DNA from: Zonotrichia leucophrys gambelii
Lineage: Eukaryota; Chordata; Aves; Passeriformes; Passerellidae
DNA length: 64,000 nt
Assembly (NCBI RefSeq): GCF_028769735.1
Contig: NC_088179.1
Span: 8,399,950 to 8,463,949 of the forward strand
Direction: 5' to 3'
Part shown: positions 13,001 to 24,980 of the stretch, piece by piece
Position numbering within the stretch: the stretch's first letter is position 1
How the letters are laid out: every line of letters begins with the position of its first letter
Notes under the pieces: model-generated
The model's database searches: none
The model's input: the letters and a program-made list of their open reading frames with translations, nothing else
What the model was told of the DNA's origin: nothing
Program-made: the position numbers and the translations under genes

Positions 13001-16000
13001 GAGAATTATGGTCTAGGAAGATTTGTTTTCACTATTATTCTAAAGACTTTTGAAGATTGCCATTTGCAAAAGTAAATTCCTGGGCATTTTTGGTGAAAAT
13101 ATCAAGAAAAACTAGATAACTTTTTCCTATGAAGCAGCCATCAGTGTGTTACTAAACAGAGATGGTATCAATGTCTTTTGAGTGATTTACACAGTATAAG
13201 TTATTGTGTTTGTTCTGGACTGGTCTAGATGGTTTGTATATTAGAAATATTGAAACCAATGTTCTGTTCCAGGTACACTTTCTGAACAGCTCTCAGGATT
13301 AAACATTGACATGTGAAGCAATGAGAAAAAATACTAGTCTTGAGAAATCTGTAAGAGCTTTTTAAGCTATCAATTGGAGAAAAGGTGGTCTCTGAGAAGA
13401 GGGGCTCTCTGCTTTTACACAGAGTGCAAAAAACTAGAAACTGTTCTGTGCCAAAATTCCTAGGGTGTTTCCTACACATATCACTAGGATTCTCATAAAG
13501 ACTTTTTTGTGCCAACAGAATGTAACATTCTAGTCTAATTTGTACCCAGAAAAAATACTTGTTTATTTGAATTAGGAGTTTACTGACTAAATGAGTCCTT
13601 AGTCCAACGGTTGATTAATTCAGTGGGATCCTCAATACTCACTAGCTTTTATTTGTTTTAACCATAAAGATTAGAAGAATATTTAGATACTTTTTTTTTA
13701 TTAGTATGTTGGTAGATGTCTGGTCTGTCATATCACAAAGGGTGGTGGTGATTATCTCTCATCTAAATTGATTTGGATTGAGAAATCAGATCCACCTGTG
13801 CCTCTCAAGACATTGATTTCAAAAGTATCTCCAACACATAACAGCAAGAGTGGGACACTTACAAAACACAGGAATGGCCCCTTTACCCCTTCACTTACTT
13901 AGATTCCAGTGATGGTCTCATCTTTCTGAAAGGGTCATGGCTGCCTAGAGCCCTCCTCTGGGTGGCAGTGCCTGTCTCTGCCCCAGTGGCTGAGGGTGCA
14001 ACACTCATGGTCATGTAAGCAGCAGGCTCCAAGTCATTCCTACAAACACCAGCACCAACACCTGCTTCTGTGGCAAGCACAGGAATTCTGCCTGCTCATC
14101 TGTCCAGCAGGGCTGGGGGACTGTGCAAGTCTAACAGAGCTCTTGCCCAAAGACTTGGCAGCCAGTAACTGCTTCTGCTTTTGAAGTCTTGTTTTTAACA
14201 ATTAACAAAATGGGAAGAAAATTTCCAACTGAGCTGGAAATGAAAGGGCCAGGGAGGCTTGTGGGATGCAGATGAGAAGCCCCATCTGCCACCAGTGCCT
14301 GCACACATTGCTGAAGCTCATCATGATCTGCAGCAGCAAATACCAGCTCAGGGAGGAAGGGGCAGTGCAGAGGTTTATGCTCCCTGGCCCTGACTCCTGT
14401 GCTGCCAGCACAGAGAAGCTGTGTTCCTCAGCTAGGAGCTTGTCAATTGTGGCCTGAATATGTCAGCAAATGTCCTCTGCACTTTTGCAAAAGACATTTT
14501 GGTCCAAGGTAGTACAAATATCTGATACAAAGTGAAGAAATCCTAAAGACACAAAACAAATGATGAATCAGATAACTTATCTTTAATTTCACAATCATAA
14601 GTTACTTATTTCTCTGTCTCAGCCTCCTACATAGCATCTTGCAAAAGTCTTCACTAGATTAAAACAAATCCCACAGTGTCAGGGCACCACAGCTATTGCA
14701 GCACAAGATGTTCCTGTTTGTCTTAGTGTTGTAGTAAAAAGTCGAGTGTTTACACAGCCACAGTAAGTACCAGGCTTTATGATATTTCTTTTACAGGTGG
14801 CAGGGTGATACATGCACTGGAGAAAGAAACTTTGAGCAGACACTAGTCAGAACAGTATGTGGGAATGATAGTCAGTGTGAGTCCTCAGGCTAAAGAAGCT
14901 GTTGAAGCAGTTGATTTTTACTGTACAGGTGAATATTGACAGAACTCAGTGCTTCCAGCCAGCTCTGTCCTCAGTGCATCCTCCTCAGGCATTCACAGCT
15001 CTGCACATACTCATTCTGACAATGTTCTAGCAATACTGCTATTTTACAATAAGGTTTTTCTCAAAAGTAGTGGGGACAGAATAGAGCTAAGGTACAGAAA
15101 CTAAGTTTTAAATAAAGAAAATATCCCTGAATCCTTCAGATACTGCTTAGGATTTCCCTGTTTTTTGTTTTTTTTTTTTTTTTTTTTCTCTCTCTAAACT
15201 CTGTAGAATAGTTAATGAAATGAAGAATCAAAAACCAGCCAAGGTTTTAAATACAATGCTGGGTTTACCTGCACTGATTCTATCCACTCAGGCTGTTTGT
15301 CCTGGAGCTAATCAGTGCCTTTGCTCCCAGGCCAGTTCATGAGCTGAATGAGAATTCATTAGGCTGTGCAAGAGTCAAAGTGGGTTCATGTAATTTCTGT
15401 GGGCAAGATGTGACCTCTGGTAATAATGGATTAGGGCTTCTGTTTTCTAAGAAGTCCAGAGGAAGCAAGGTTTGGCTGGGAATTGGACACAGAGAAGGAA
15501 TTTGGCATTGCACTCGTGTCTGTGAGGGTGTCTGGTTTTTATCAAGGTTTTTGTGCTGAAATCAAGGGCACACATTACTCCGGTCAAAGCACAAGGGAAA
15601 GCCAAGGTCTGGTTTTGATGCCACCCAGCTGGGAGCATTATAAAGTTAGTAATGAGGCTTCTCTTCTTGCCAAGGGAAAAAATGTAGTGGAACAAGGGTG
15701 GACATGCTGAAATAGTAGTGGATAAAGACATACTTATGGTATATGCAATAACTCATTTTCATAATTCCAAACAGTCACAAGTTGCAATAGGTACCAACCA
15801 ACCAACCAACCAATACTGCCAAAAGCAAGTTGCTAGTTGTGTGCCAATCACTTTTTTTTTTAAACACCAACCAGCCAAGGCATCCAAAAAACTGCTGCAC
15901 ATGAGAGGAGTTGAATGCCTGTTGCTGATGAAATCCAAAGCTGCTGAAACTCTCTGTGCTGGTTATTGTGAAACTGTTTCCATGCTGCTGATGTGAGCTG

Positions 16001-19000
16001 CAGTGCAAATGCAGGCTGATGCAAAATTCTCAGTGTCCTCTTTGTTTTACAGGGCTCATCTGGTCCCAGTGTTTTCCTTTGGTGAAAATGAACTGTTCAA
16101 GCAGGTTGCAAACCCCAAAGGTTCATGGCTCAGGAATGTGCAGGAGAAGTTGCAAAAGATAATGGGCTTTGCTTTGCCACTGTTTCATGCTAGAGGAGTA
16201 TTCCAATACAGTTTTGGCTTAATACCTTACAGGCAACCTATTCACACTGTTGGTAAGTTCCCTGCACCTTTTCTAATGTGTTTGCAAATGTTTAAAAATT
16301 CATCAATGTGCTGCTAATATCTGTAAATTTATAAATCTGTTCTAACAGAATTAATTAGTGTGCATCTAAAACAAATTACTGTCCTTCCCAGTTAAAGGGG
16401 ACAGTTCTTATCTTCCTTTGCCTTTTCTGGCCAAATCTTACTCTTCACTCTCAGTTATCCATAGGCTCCTATCCTTGGCAATCCATAAAGAAATCCAAGA
16501 GTTGTCCAGTTTTTATGAGAGGGCTGCCACAGCTCTGCAGCTGTTGCTGTGGGTTCGGATGTTTTGTGTGAAGCCCAGAATTTAATTTATTAAGCTCTGA
16601 AGCTTAATTTCTTAGCTCTGCAGAGAAGTAACAGTTGGATGTTGCAGCTGAGGTACAGCAGAGCTCTGGAGCAGGGCTGCTGGAAGGAGCTTGAGTGGTC
16701 CTGAGCTGGTGCTCATCAGGTCAGAGGGACAGATGCAGGAGGAAAGGGAGAGGACACCTTGTGGTGCCACAGCCCTTGGGCAGGCTGCCACTTAGATGGC
16801 TTTGTCTCCTTCCCTCTTGGCTTTTTCCCTTGGAAAGATCCTGTCATGTTTAATTGGAGTGTGCATGCCACATCAACAGGCAGTTTGGGAGAGTGTTCTT
16901 CCCCAAAAGCTCTCATTACTGCTCATCTCCTCTCACTGGAGTGTGGAACTGAACATATTTTTCATGGTTTTACTAGTGCTATTGACAACCACACTTTTAC
17001 AAAATAGGTGATTGCTGGGTCTCATGCAAAGGCAATAGCTGTCTGTAAATTTTTTGATAAATCATTTTTAGCCAGACTCTGACCTGAGAGAACTAAAGAA
17101 AATTGAGCTTTTCTGGTGTTCCACAAGGGACTTTGAAGGTGGCCCTCCCTTTTCATGGGGTTGATTTTATTATAGTATTAAACAAATAAAAATTTTTAAG
17201 ACAAAAACATAGCTCTTTTTATGTTAAATTTCAAGCAGATCTGTGTTTTATCACTGCATACAGTTGAATATTTTGAAAATATTTAATTTTTAATGCCTGC
17301 ATTGTTCACAGGCAGGCTAAAAATGCCACTTATTTTAAAGCCAAAAGGTTATTAAATCTTTGGAATGAGCTGTATTGGATGAGATCTAGAATCTTTCTCT
17401 TTTTTTTTTGGCTGATAAAACCAGGGCTGTTCTGAAGCTTAAAATGTCTTATTTTATGAGGCATCTCTTCATCATGACAAAAGCACAGGAGTGCTACAAA
17501 TCAGCAAGACCAGAGTCTTGCAACAGAACTTGTAAGATCTCACAAGGTCCTTTGCTTTTTGTGGATTTTTCCCCATGTTTGAGAACATCACAATGTCCCT
17601 GTGTCCTTGGAAGTGTGTGGGGTGTTCTTGGCTTCATCATGGCTCTGAAAGCATTGCCTCAGCTCCTGAGAGCTGCAGTGAGCTCACCTGGGGTAATGAG
17701 CTGTGCTGCCAACGTGGCCAGGTATGGCTGATTCCAGTCCTGGTTCAGAAGCCATGGGTCCAAGAGCCATTCAGCCAAGCCAAGATCTGTGGATTTTTTT
17801 TTTTTTTTTACTGCTTTACAGAAATAGGACCAACCCTAAAATATCAAATTAAGCAAGTTCCTTAAAGCTGCACATAATATTAGAGAGATGAGTGTAATTT
17901 TTCCATCCCACAAGAAATCTTCACTCTTGGGAGAAGAGACTGTTACAGAAGGGTTTGGGGCTTTTTGCTGTTTCCAGTCCTGCCTCTGGAAATCTTGTAT
18001 TGTATGTATATTGATTTCACACCCCTCTGAGGTATTGCTCAATCCAGGCATGGGTTCCCACCCCAGCTGTGCAAAGTCTGAGTTTCAGCCCCACACAGGC
18101 CTGAGAGCTGGTGCAGCTGGAGCTGCAGCAGGAAAATGCAGACTCAGCTCTTTGTGGTTCTGGCCAGGCTTCCCTTTAGTCATCACCATCCAATCTGAAG
18201 TGGCAACATCTCTTAACAATAATTTTCAGGTGCCTTTGGAAAAGTCCTGAGGGTGCTTTTAGCTCTGTGTTTTTCTAGGCTTCCTCTGTAATCCCAGTTG
18301 GATCTGTTAAGGTGTTGGTGCTTCCAATGCAAGAATAGCTGTCAAAATCTGGTGACTGAACAACACAGGGACACTGAGATCATGGGAAGCTTCTCTTAGC
18401 AATCCACTTTTTAGCCATAGCCTTTTGTGGAAGAGAAGGCTGCCCTCTGGATTTCCATGGAGTCATCTCCCATGGAGCAGGTAGCAGGCTTTGCACAGTG
18501 CCTGGGGAACATTTTGGTTCCAGTGCCATTTGTGGGCAATGGATGGCTCAGAGACACCTCACAGGGTTTAGGGGGTCTACATGCTACCCCTCCCTAGGCT
18601 GAGGTCACATTTCAGGTGCAGTGATATCCATTTTGAATAAATTGGAAGATAAATATTTCCTTCAGTCCTGTCCATGTGACAGTGTGGTTGAGGGCACCAT
18701 GTCCTCTTAAGCACACCTCACACTGAGTGGTTTTATTATTCACATCAGAAAACAGTGAGAAAGTACATTTTTTAAAATACTGTGTTGAACGTGTAGACAG
18801 CACATAACCCATAGGATTGTATCTTGAAGTGTAAACTGCTTCTTCAAGTTAGAGCTTATCCCTCTTCTCATTTGCTCTTCTGCTGCCAAACTGAAATGTT
18901 GGGGGATGGGGGTGTTAATTAATTTTACCTCAACTTCAGCAAAAGTCAGTGAAAAACCAGCCCAATGGCTCAGGCTTGTGAAAGGCAGGATCAGGCCCCA

Positions 19001-19269
19001 GGGTAAGAAAACTGTGCTGTGATTCTGCAATCTGGATGGGAGCTGTGCTGGAGCTCTTACTTCTGCTTAAAAAGAGATGTCAATGAAGCTAATGCTGTTG
19101 TGTTTGATTTACAGTGGGAAGCCCCATCCCTGTAAAACAGAACTTGAACCCCACCACTGAAGAGATTGATCAGCTCCATGCATTGTATCTACAGAAACTA
19201 AAGAAATTATTTGAAGAACACAAAGGCAATTATGGCATCCCTGCACATAAATCTCTCATCTTCGAGTAG
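947..19269 (+). CDS. MOGAT1: MOGAT1, 2-acylglycerol O-acyltransferase 1 (six coding exons, complete)
   Basis: Joining 947-1040, 9732-9910, 10300-10501, 12413-12587, 16053-16252 and 19115-19269 gives a 1005-nt CDS for 334 residues, against 335 in human MOGAT1. It aligns with the recalled human protein without net gaps in the exons compared. The enzyme is an ER membrane acyltransferase of the DGAT2 family that makes diacylglycerol from monoacylglycerol and acyl-CoA. Visible features, in order, are: a hydrophobic hairpin at about 19-60, GGRR before the cytosolic face, YFP at 87-89, the family signature HPHG at 109-112, [15 protein letters not shown] at about 176-192, RKGF at 206-209 leading into [10 protein letters not shown] at about 221-232, and FHARGVFQ in exon 5. 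The ATG at 947 has A at -3 and matches the conserved MKVEFAP start. All five introns are GT-AG and all phases agree. MOGAT2 or DGAT2 is less likely, because the N and C termini fit MOGAT1 best. The orthologue call is from memory of the family, not from a search. Confidence 0.96.
5865..5899. repeat. 20-bp partial tandem duplication
   Basis: The block agtatttgtttgtat occurs at 5865 and again at 5885, giving a period of 20 bp. It is a local slippage-type duplication in intron 1 of MOGAT1. Confidence 0.75.
7554..7607. repeat. Imperfect tandem duplication
   Basis: The block aaaaagccatgtgatt is repeated about 24 bp apart, each copy followed by a related ctgtgttaa or ctctgttaa tail. The second copy carries an extra gatt. 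It lies in intron 1 of MOGAT1. Confidence 0.7.
9732..9910 (+). CDS. MOGAT1: MOGAT1 coding exon 2
   Basis: This exon encodes the rest of the membrane hairpin (WLYLDW), then GGRR and the YFPIH segment, ending in phase 0 before the donor gtgagt at 9911. The acceptor is the tandem tag|cag at 9729-9734. The upstream AG was chosen because it keeps the same length as human MOGAT1 across the exon 1/2 junction. Confidence 0.95.
10300..10501 (+). CDS. MOGAT1: MOGAT1 coding exon 3 (HPHG motif)
   Basis: This exon encodes residues 92-158 and the first base of Gly159. It includes [16 protein letters not shown], which holds the DGAT2-family HPHG signature, and FREYIMSAG. The acceptor is tttttcag and the donor is gtaggt at 10502. 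Intron 2 before it is only 389 bp. Confidence 0.96.
10502..12412 (+). other. MOGAT1: MOGAT1 intron 3
   Basis: This is a 1.9-kb GT-AG intron, mostly AT-rich. An antisense 127-codon ORF at 11345-11728 has no recognisable domain and is treated as chance. Nothing else is identified. Confidence 0.8.
12413..12587 (+). CDS. MOGAT1: MOGAT1 coding exon 4
   Basis: This exon encodes Gly159 through most of Gly217, including [19 protein letters not shown] and [12 protein letters not shown], both highly conserved in the family. The acceptor is cctcctgaag, a short pyrimidine tract. The donor is gtaggt at 12588. Confidence 0.95.
15161..15195. repeat. Poly-T run with CT tail
   Basis: Six T, one G, then about 20 T, followed by ctctctct. 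Simple low-complexity sequence in intron 4. It could be the tail of an antisense retro-insertion, but nothing beside it supports that. Confidence 0.85.
15793..15813. repeat. ACCA tetranucleotide microsatellite
   Basis: About five perfect copies of the tetramer, in intron 4 of MOGAT1. Confidence 0.85.
16053..16252 (+). CDS. MOGAT1: MOGAT1 coding exon 5
   Basis: This exon encodes the [17 protein letters not shown] block, which continues the exon 4 acyltransferase signature, then [16 protein letters not shown]. The acceptor is tttgttttacag and the donor is gtaagt at 16253. It starts with one base completing Gly217 and ends with one base of a Val codon. Confidence 0.96.
16253..19114 (+). other. 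MOGAT1: MOGAT1 intron 5
   Basis: This is a 2.9-kb GT-AG intron of average composition. I recognise no exon or mobile element in it. Confidence 0.8.
19115..19269 (+). CDS. MOGAT1: MOGAT1 coding exon 6 and stop
   Basis: This exon encodes the last 50 residues, from [13 protein letters not shown] to the C terminus KSLIFE, followed by TAG at 19267-19269. The [12 protein letters not shown] segment is typical of the MOGAT C terminus. The acceptor is tgatttacag. Confidence 0.96.
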
Positions 19270-19800
19270 CAAATTGCAATTTGTAATTCCAAATCTCATG
19301 CAAAGAAACAGTGTCTGCTCAAAGATGTCTTTCTTGCAATCCATATTTTGCAATCTGTAATTATCCTTATGTAAGGAATACTTTTAAGAAGGGATTATTA
19401 GAGGATTTAATGATTTTTATCTTATTCTTGGGTGGTGGGGGGAGGGATCATTGGGATGTAAGCCTTGAAGCCAGTGCTGTTTTGAGTTGTCCTTTTAAGT
19501 TCATGTGTGCCAGAAATGTGAGTGAGAGACTCCACACAGATGTTCTTACCACAGCTTGAGGACAGGCAATTGCCCCAGCATGAGATCAGTAGCAGAAGCA
19601 TAAATCAAAGTCTTTGATTAGAAGTTGAGATTTACCAGCATTTATCAAACATGACATTAGGTTCTTCTGTGAATGTCAGAAACCCCTGCTGCTCTTCCAC
19701 AGGAATGAAGGTGTATGTTTTCAGCAGATGGCTGCTGTAAACCACTTACATGAGAATTCAAGAATAAATAGGAACCTTCAGCCCTGAATTGGATATTGGC
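19270..19800 (+). other. MOGAT1: MOGAT1 probable 3'UTR
   Basis: Sequence from the stop codon to the first canonical AATAAA. The true cleavage site is unknown. A longer 3'UTR ending after the ATTAAA at 20046 is possible. Confidence 0.55.
19763..19768 (+). terminator. MOGAT1: Candidate poly(A) signal AATAAA for MOGAT1
   Basis: This is the first canonical hexamer after the stop, about 0.5 kb downstream. A GT-rich stretch (tggtttgtcc) follows some 40 nt later, as expected of a downstream element. An alternative ATTAAA lies at 20046-20051. Confidence 0.55.
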
Positions 19801-21835
19801 AAAAATGGTTTGTCCGAGTCATGGAGCAGAGCAAACCTTCTGATTGGAGAACTGTGTTGAGATTTTTGTGTGCATGTGTGTGCTAGGTGGTGGGAAGCAC
19901 TGAATGATGTGACTTTTCTGGACAATCTGTGCTTTGGATCATAAGTTTGGAAGATGAAGCAGCTTTGGTAGTTTCAACCTCAGAAGAGATGACAGACACA
20001 GGACAGGAGAAAGAGGGAATCATGTGAACTCTTCATCCTGTGCAAATTAAAAATAATCCTATGTCAAGCACTTGCACAGAAGGAAGTGGAGCCCAGTTTC
20101 TTCAGTCAGTTCAGAAATTTCACCAAGGAAATTGTACTTGATAATTCCTTTTTTTCCCCACTGACAGATGTGGGGATGTGTTAAGCTGGTGCTGCAGGGT
20201 GACACAGCTGCAGTGCCAAGGCAGTGTGAGCATAGCTCAGCTGCAGCAGGTTAAGAGGATGCAGTGTATATAAACCAGTGCCTGGATTTGAGAAATGTGG
20301 AGATCCACCTCAGAAAAGAAAAGAATCTTAGCCAAACTCTTTTTCAATGAAAATGCCTGGGTCTTGGAGATTATTGTGTATGGAAAGAATTTTAATATAT
20401 TACTGAATTTTTATGAGATAAATTGTTGTATTTGTACATACTTTCTGACTGCCTGCAGACTTTGCAGTCTGGTGTTAGTGAAGAGTTTGCTCTGCTTTTA
20501 GCACTTTTGGTGCCTGAATTACATCAGTGAGCTGCTCTGACAGGTCAGGCATGGGCTTGTCAGGCAGCCTGGGCATCTGCAGTTGGCTCAGCTGGGCACA
20601 GAGGTGCTCCAGGAATAGCAGTACTGGACACATTGTGTATTCCATGGGCTGGAGGCTCTTGGGAGAAACACACCTGGGCCTTTGAGAACAAGGTAGAACT
20701 CTGGAAAGAAAGTTACAGAGAAATTCTGGAAATCCTTAGAAAGAGGAAGGTGTTTATAGAAAAGAGTGGAAATGACTTCTGTGGAGTGAACTCCGACTGA
20801 ACCAACGCCCCAAAGCCAAACAAGTATTTGCCAGACAGAGCAGATGTTTGTGCTCCAAAAAACCCTCCAGCAACAAGCTGGTTTCCTTAAGAGGGCTCTT
20901 CCTTCTTGTCATCCTATTGTCATCAGGATGTAAACAACACTGAGTCCTGCTCTTATTTTCTCTGCAATGACACAAGCATTCTGGGAACCAGGGCTGGAAT
21001 TGGCAGTGCCTGAAGAAGCCCCTCTTCCCTGACAGACTGCTGTCAATGTGCCCACAGTTCACCTCTACCTGAGCTTTCTTTCACTGATGATCACTGTGGT
21101 GCTGGCATCTTGCTTCCTCACTTTCTGCCCACCTTTTCCTGGGTTGAGATCTCTGGTCTCTGTGCATGGAAAATACTGGGTGGTGGCTTATCATTCAGCA
21201 AAAATGGGGTTTAGGAGCAGGGTTTGAGAAGAGAAAGCACTGTGCATGTTTGACACCAGCTTAAGGTCAGGACTGCTTCAGCTCTGGAAGGGCGTGTTTC
21301 TAGGGAAGTCAGGCATGGCAGGTTTGTTACCTGGGAAGAGGTCTCAGGGTCCTGAGGATTGTATAAAGCCATGATCCCTGAGCAGTTGCTCTTTCTTAGC
21401 CAGTTATGTGAAATTTCCTTTGACTCTTTATTACCTGCACTGATGAGTAGTGAGGATTATTCATGAAAGAAGAATTTGGAGTCTGTGCTCTCCTAGATCA
21501 CCTGCTCTAATGAGATATTTCATTCTCAGTCTGTTCTTTTCCCATTACCTTAATGATACATAAAATCAAGCTGTAAATTAAAAAATATTAGCATTGGGTT
21601 GAGGATGGAAGGCAATTTTTTGTTGATTAAGTTAATCAAAACTTCTAGGGAATTTGTGGATACTGATTTTGGGACAATATCTGGTCAAAATATATCCTAT
21701 AAGCAGGTTTTCCTCTGAATTCCATGAGGAAATTATCTGTGGGCTCTGTACCATCCGTAACTGGCTCAGGTAGAACAAGTAGGGATTGTGTTGCTATGGC
21801 TACTGATACTGTCATTGCTTTGTAACAATGGAGAT

Positions 21836-21905
21836 GGTAAAAAACCCAAAAACAAAAACCCAACAAAAAATAACAAACCAACAAAATCTCCAAACAACTC
21901 AAACA
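21836..21905. repeat. A-rich low-complexity (CAAA-like) tract
   Basis: Repeated acccaaaaac, aacaaa and similar words. Simple sequence of no evident origin. Confidence 0.7.
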
Positions 21906-22436
21906 TTTACTGTTGTTCAGTTACCACTGCATATTGCTTATGATGATCCTTCCAAACTACATTTTATTAACTAATTGTCCAGCGTAGCCAGGGCTATTTT
22001 AAAATAGAACTTCTGTCTCTAAACATGATAGACATGGTGTCATCTGAAATATTTACCTCTGTGTTAGTATGGATGTATAAAGCAGCCCTGCAATCCTGAG
22101 CCACAGACCCATTTTGGCCACCACAGGCACCAATGCCAGCCCTGCTGCAGGCAGAGGAAGCTGCCCACGTTTGCTGCAGCAAGAGGCTCCAGTTGCAGCT
22201 CATGCTGGACACAGCAAGAGCAAGGAGCAGGTAGGAATGGTGACACACCCTGGCCCAGCTGCACCTGGAAGAGCTGGGCAGCACTCACGTTCCTGGTGGG
22301 ATGTCACACTGCCTGGGGCCTGCCTGCTTCCTGGGGTGCTTCTCTTTGTGCCTTTCCATGCCACAGGTAAAGACAGCCAGCCATCAATAGGAGAAGCTGT
22401 GCCTCTAAACCTGCAAACACTGCCTGCCTGACATGC

Positions 22437-22490
22437 TCAGGATGAAGTTCCTGCCTGTTCCCTCACTCAGGATGAAGTTCATGCCTGTTC
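22437..22490. repeat. Tandem duplication, period 30 bp
   Basis: The word tcaggatgaagttc followed by tgcctgttc occurs twice, 30 bp apart, with one substitution between copies. Confidence 0.8.
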
Positions 22491-24502
22491 TCCCATGTGT
22501 GAACACCTCTGTGCCAAATTCTGTTGACAGAAACTCAATCCTCGAGTATTTTTACTCTGTGAACTAAACAGTGTAATTTACACTTTGTAACTTTTTATGG
22601 TACCTGTAAAATATGAATGTCAGTTGCTTCAATGATAGCTGTGGCAAGGAGCGTGAGATAATAAAGGTTTGTACCAAAGGGGGCTTGTGCTGACTGGAAT
22701 TCAGGTACTGGAATTCACTGCTGTTGGATCCTGGCTGAACTCGAGGGGTCATATTAGCCTGGCTGTCAGGCTGTGCTCACATCACACTGAGAAACCTGGG
22801 TGGATTGCTTGCTGCAGGTTCCTGAGGAGAACCTGAAGGTGGGGTTCCAAAGGGTCTGAGGGAGAGGTGACCCACAGCAAGGGTGGGCTGGGCTTGAAGA
22901 AAGGTTTGAATTTTAAGTGAAAGTTGCAGGGAGTTCAAATCTTAGTAACAGTACCCTAGAACAGAAGGCTCTGCTTCACTCTAGCAACTGGGGAGCTAAG
23001 CAGCTGTTTGGAGTAAAAAATGGATTACATTTGTCTGTTGGGAAGAGGAAAACCACCCACCTGACAACAGTGATGTATTTAATAGGATTTGATTGTTTGT
23101 TTTTTTTGAAGTACAGCAGCTTAATGCAACACTAACAGCTGTAGTGACAGCTATCAATTCCAAAGACTGGCAAAGGCTAATTGTATTTTGTTACTAGCTA
23201 AATGCTTTTTAATATGGAATGATGCCACCTTGCATCTCAGAAGAGTATAAAGAGAAAAAATGGGTTAAAAGTGGCCTTGGATTGTTTTGAAGTAGCCCCA
23301 TTATGTGTAAATGTGCACATGTGTAAATTGGAGGTGAGTCATGGTTCATCAATGGATCAACATCACATCCTGGTTTTGCTGAAATACAAAAAAAGAAGCA
23401 AGTTATACCTGTAAAGCAAGAAATGCAGAAAAACAAGGAACGGAGAGGAACTGGACATTCATGCTTCCCAAGGTGCTGCAGCAACACCCATCACATTGCT
23501 TGTGATAGGTGAGTGATGTTCCCTCCTCAGCCAGGTGGTGGGTTCTGAAGGCAGCTGGGTGGCCTGAGGGATGGAGATGGTGTTTCACCTGAGGGTTCTT
23601 AGGGTTGGTATCAATTCATGTCAGCTGACTGCTCAAGCAGTGCCTACAGTGCAGATCCCAAAATTCCCTTGTATTTTCCCAGTTTAATAGACAGAATAGA
23701 GCTGCAGAAAAGGATGAGGAGAGGAAAAAAGATGAAATAGATTTTCTTAATATAGTCATATGCTGAGGAATACGCCCACTTAAAAAAGTAAGGTAAGAAC
23801 CATAGATGAGGAACCATATCCTTTATGGTTGCTTTTCATACCCTAACATTGAGTTTTACAAATAGCACAAGCTTGAGAAAAGCCTTTTCCAGTGCAAAGA
23901 GGAAGAGACTCCCTTAAAGCATTCTGGGATCAAGAAATACTTGTTACCTTATTTGGTTGACATCTAGCCTGGATCCCTTTGCATCTTGGACAATAATTAC
24001 AACTAAAACTGTTGGCCAGCTGTCACCTGTTTGTCCAATAAATTTTCAGTTAAATTTCCCACTGGCACAAATGGAGCCCCATTGCTTTTTGGAATGGCTA
24101 AGATGAAATTTAATGAACAGACGAAGAGCATGTCACATTGGCTGTGACTTTTCCTTGAGCTTTCCTTGGCTAACATGCATGAATCAGCAGCGGGCTCATC
24201 TTTTCCTTCTGCAGCCAGCAGGCAGTATTTAATCCTGGGGAATAGGCGTGTTACCTGGAAATCAGCATTCTCTTATTTACAGAACAGAAACTGTCCTCTA
24301 GAGTGATTTCCAAGGGAAATCGTTTAGGACTAAATCTTACGTGCAATAATATGGGTATGTAAGTGCTTGAAAACACACTGAGGTCTAGGTTAGAATGGAA
24401 GCCAGGTGATGGATTTGTTGCTAAAATTTATGCAGTTTCTCATTTCAGTGGTGCTTCTGGTAAGTGACACAGAATTGACTTTTAAAGTTTCAAAAACCTT
24501 GG

Positions 24503-24980
24503 GCTGCGCGGGGCGGAGCGGAGCTGCGCGGCCCGGGCGCAGGGAGCTCGGCGGCCGCCTGGTGGCGCCGTCGCGCCGCGGCCCGCGAGGGGAGGGCCCC
24601 GTGAGGGGAGGGGAGGGCCCCGCGAGGGGAGGGCCCCGTGAGGGGAGGGCCCCGTGAGGGGAGCCGGGCCCGGGATGCCGAGAGCGGCCGGTGCTCGGCC
24701 CCAGGGGGCGGGAGGCGGATGGTGCCTTGCTCCGTCCCTGGATATCAGGATTTAGGCACACGCTAACGCGGAGGGACGAAGTCGTGCCCGACAGTGCGCG
24801 GCTTCACAGCGCTTCCCTGCGTCCCTCCGTCCCGAGCAGGAAGGGGAGGCGGGGGCATGAGAGGGGACAGCGGAGGAAGGGAGCTCGTCCTCCTCCTCTT
24901 CCTCCTCCTCCTGCTCCTGCTCCTCCTGCCGGAGCTGCGGCGCTGGGGCTTGCTCGGGCTCCGCGGAGCCAAAGCAGGCT
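24503..24980. promoter_or_regulatory. Isolated (orphan) CpG island between MOGAT1 and ACSL3
   Basis: GC and CpG content rise abruptly at about 24503 and fall after about 24980. AT-rich DNA lies on both sides. The island contains a 16-bp G-rich minisatellite and a leucine-run ORF. Neither neighbouring gene needs a promoter here: MOGAT1 ended 5 kb earlier and the ACSL3-type promoter is 18 kb further on. It may be the start of an unannotated, possibly non-coding transcript or a distal regulatory element. Its direction is unknown. Confidence 0.65.
24586..24664. repeat. 16-bp G-rich minisatellite, G-quadruplex-prone
   Basis: Four to five units of aggggagggccccgtg, with one unit slightly expanded (aggggaggggaggg). 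Multiple GGG/GGGG runs on the + strand give clear quadruplex potential. It lies inside the orphan CpG island. Confidence 0.85.

Larger units (their letters stand above)
12588..16052 (+). other. MOGAT1: MOGAT1 intron 4
   Basis: This is a 3.5-kb GT-AG intron. It contains a T-rich run at 15161-15187 followed by a short CT repeat, and an ACCA microsatellite at 15793-15813. No gene or recognisable mobile element is seen. Confidence 0.8.
19801..24490. other. Intergenic sequence without recognised gene
   Basis: No ORF here looks like a protein family I know. Noted items are an A-rich CAAA-type low-complexity stretch at about 21836-21905 and a 30-bp-period duplication at about 22437-22490. Confidence 0.7.
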
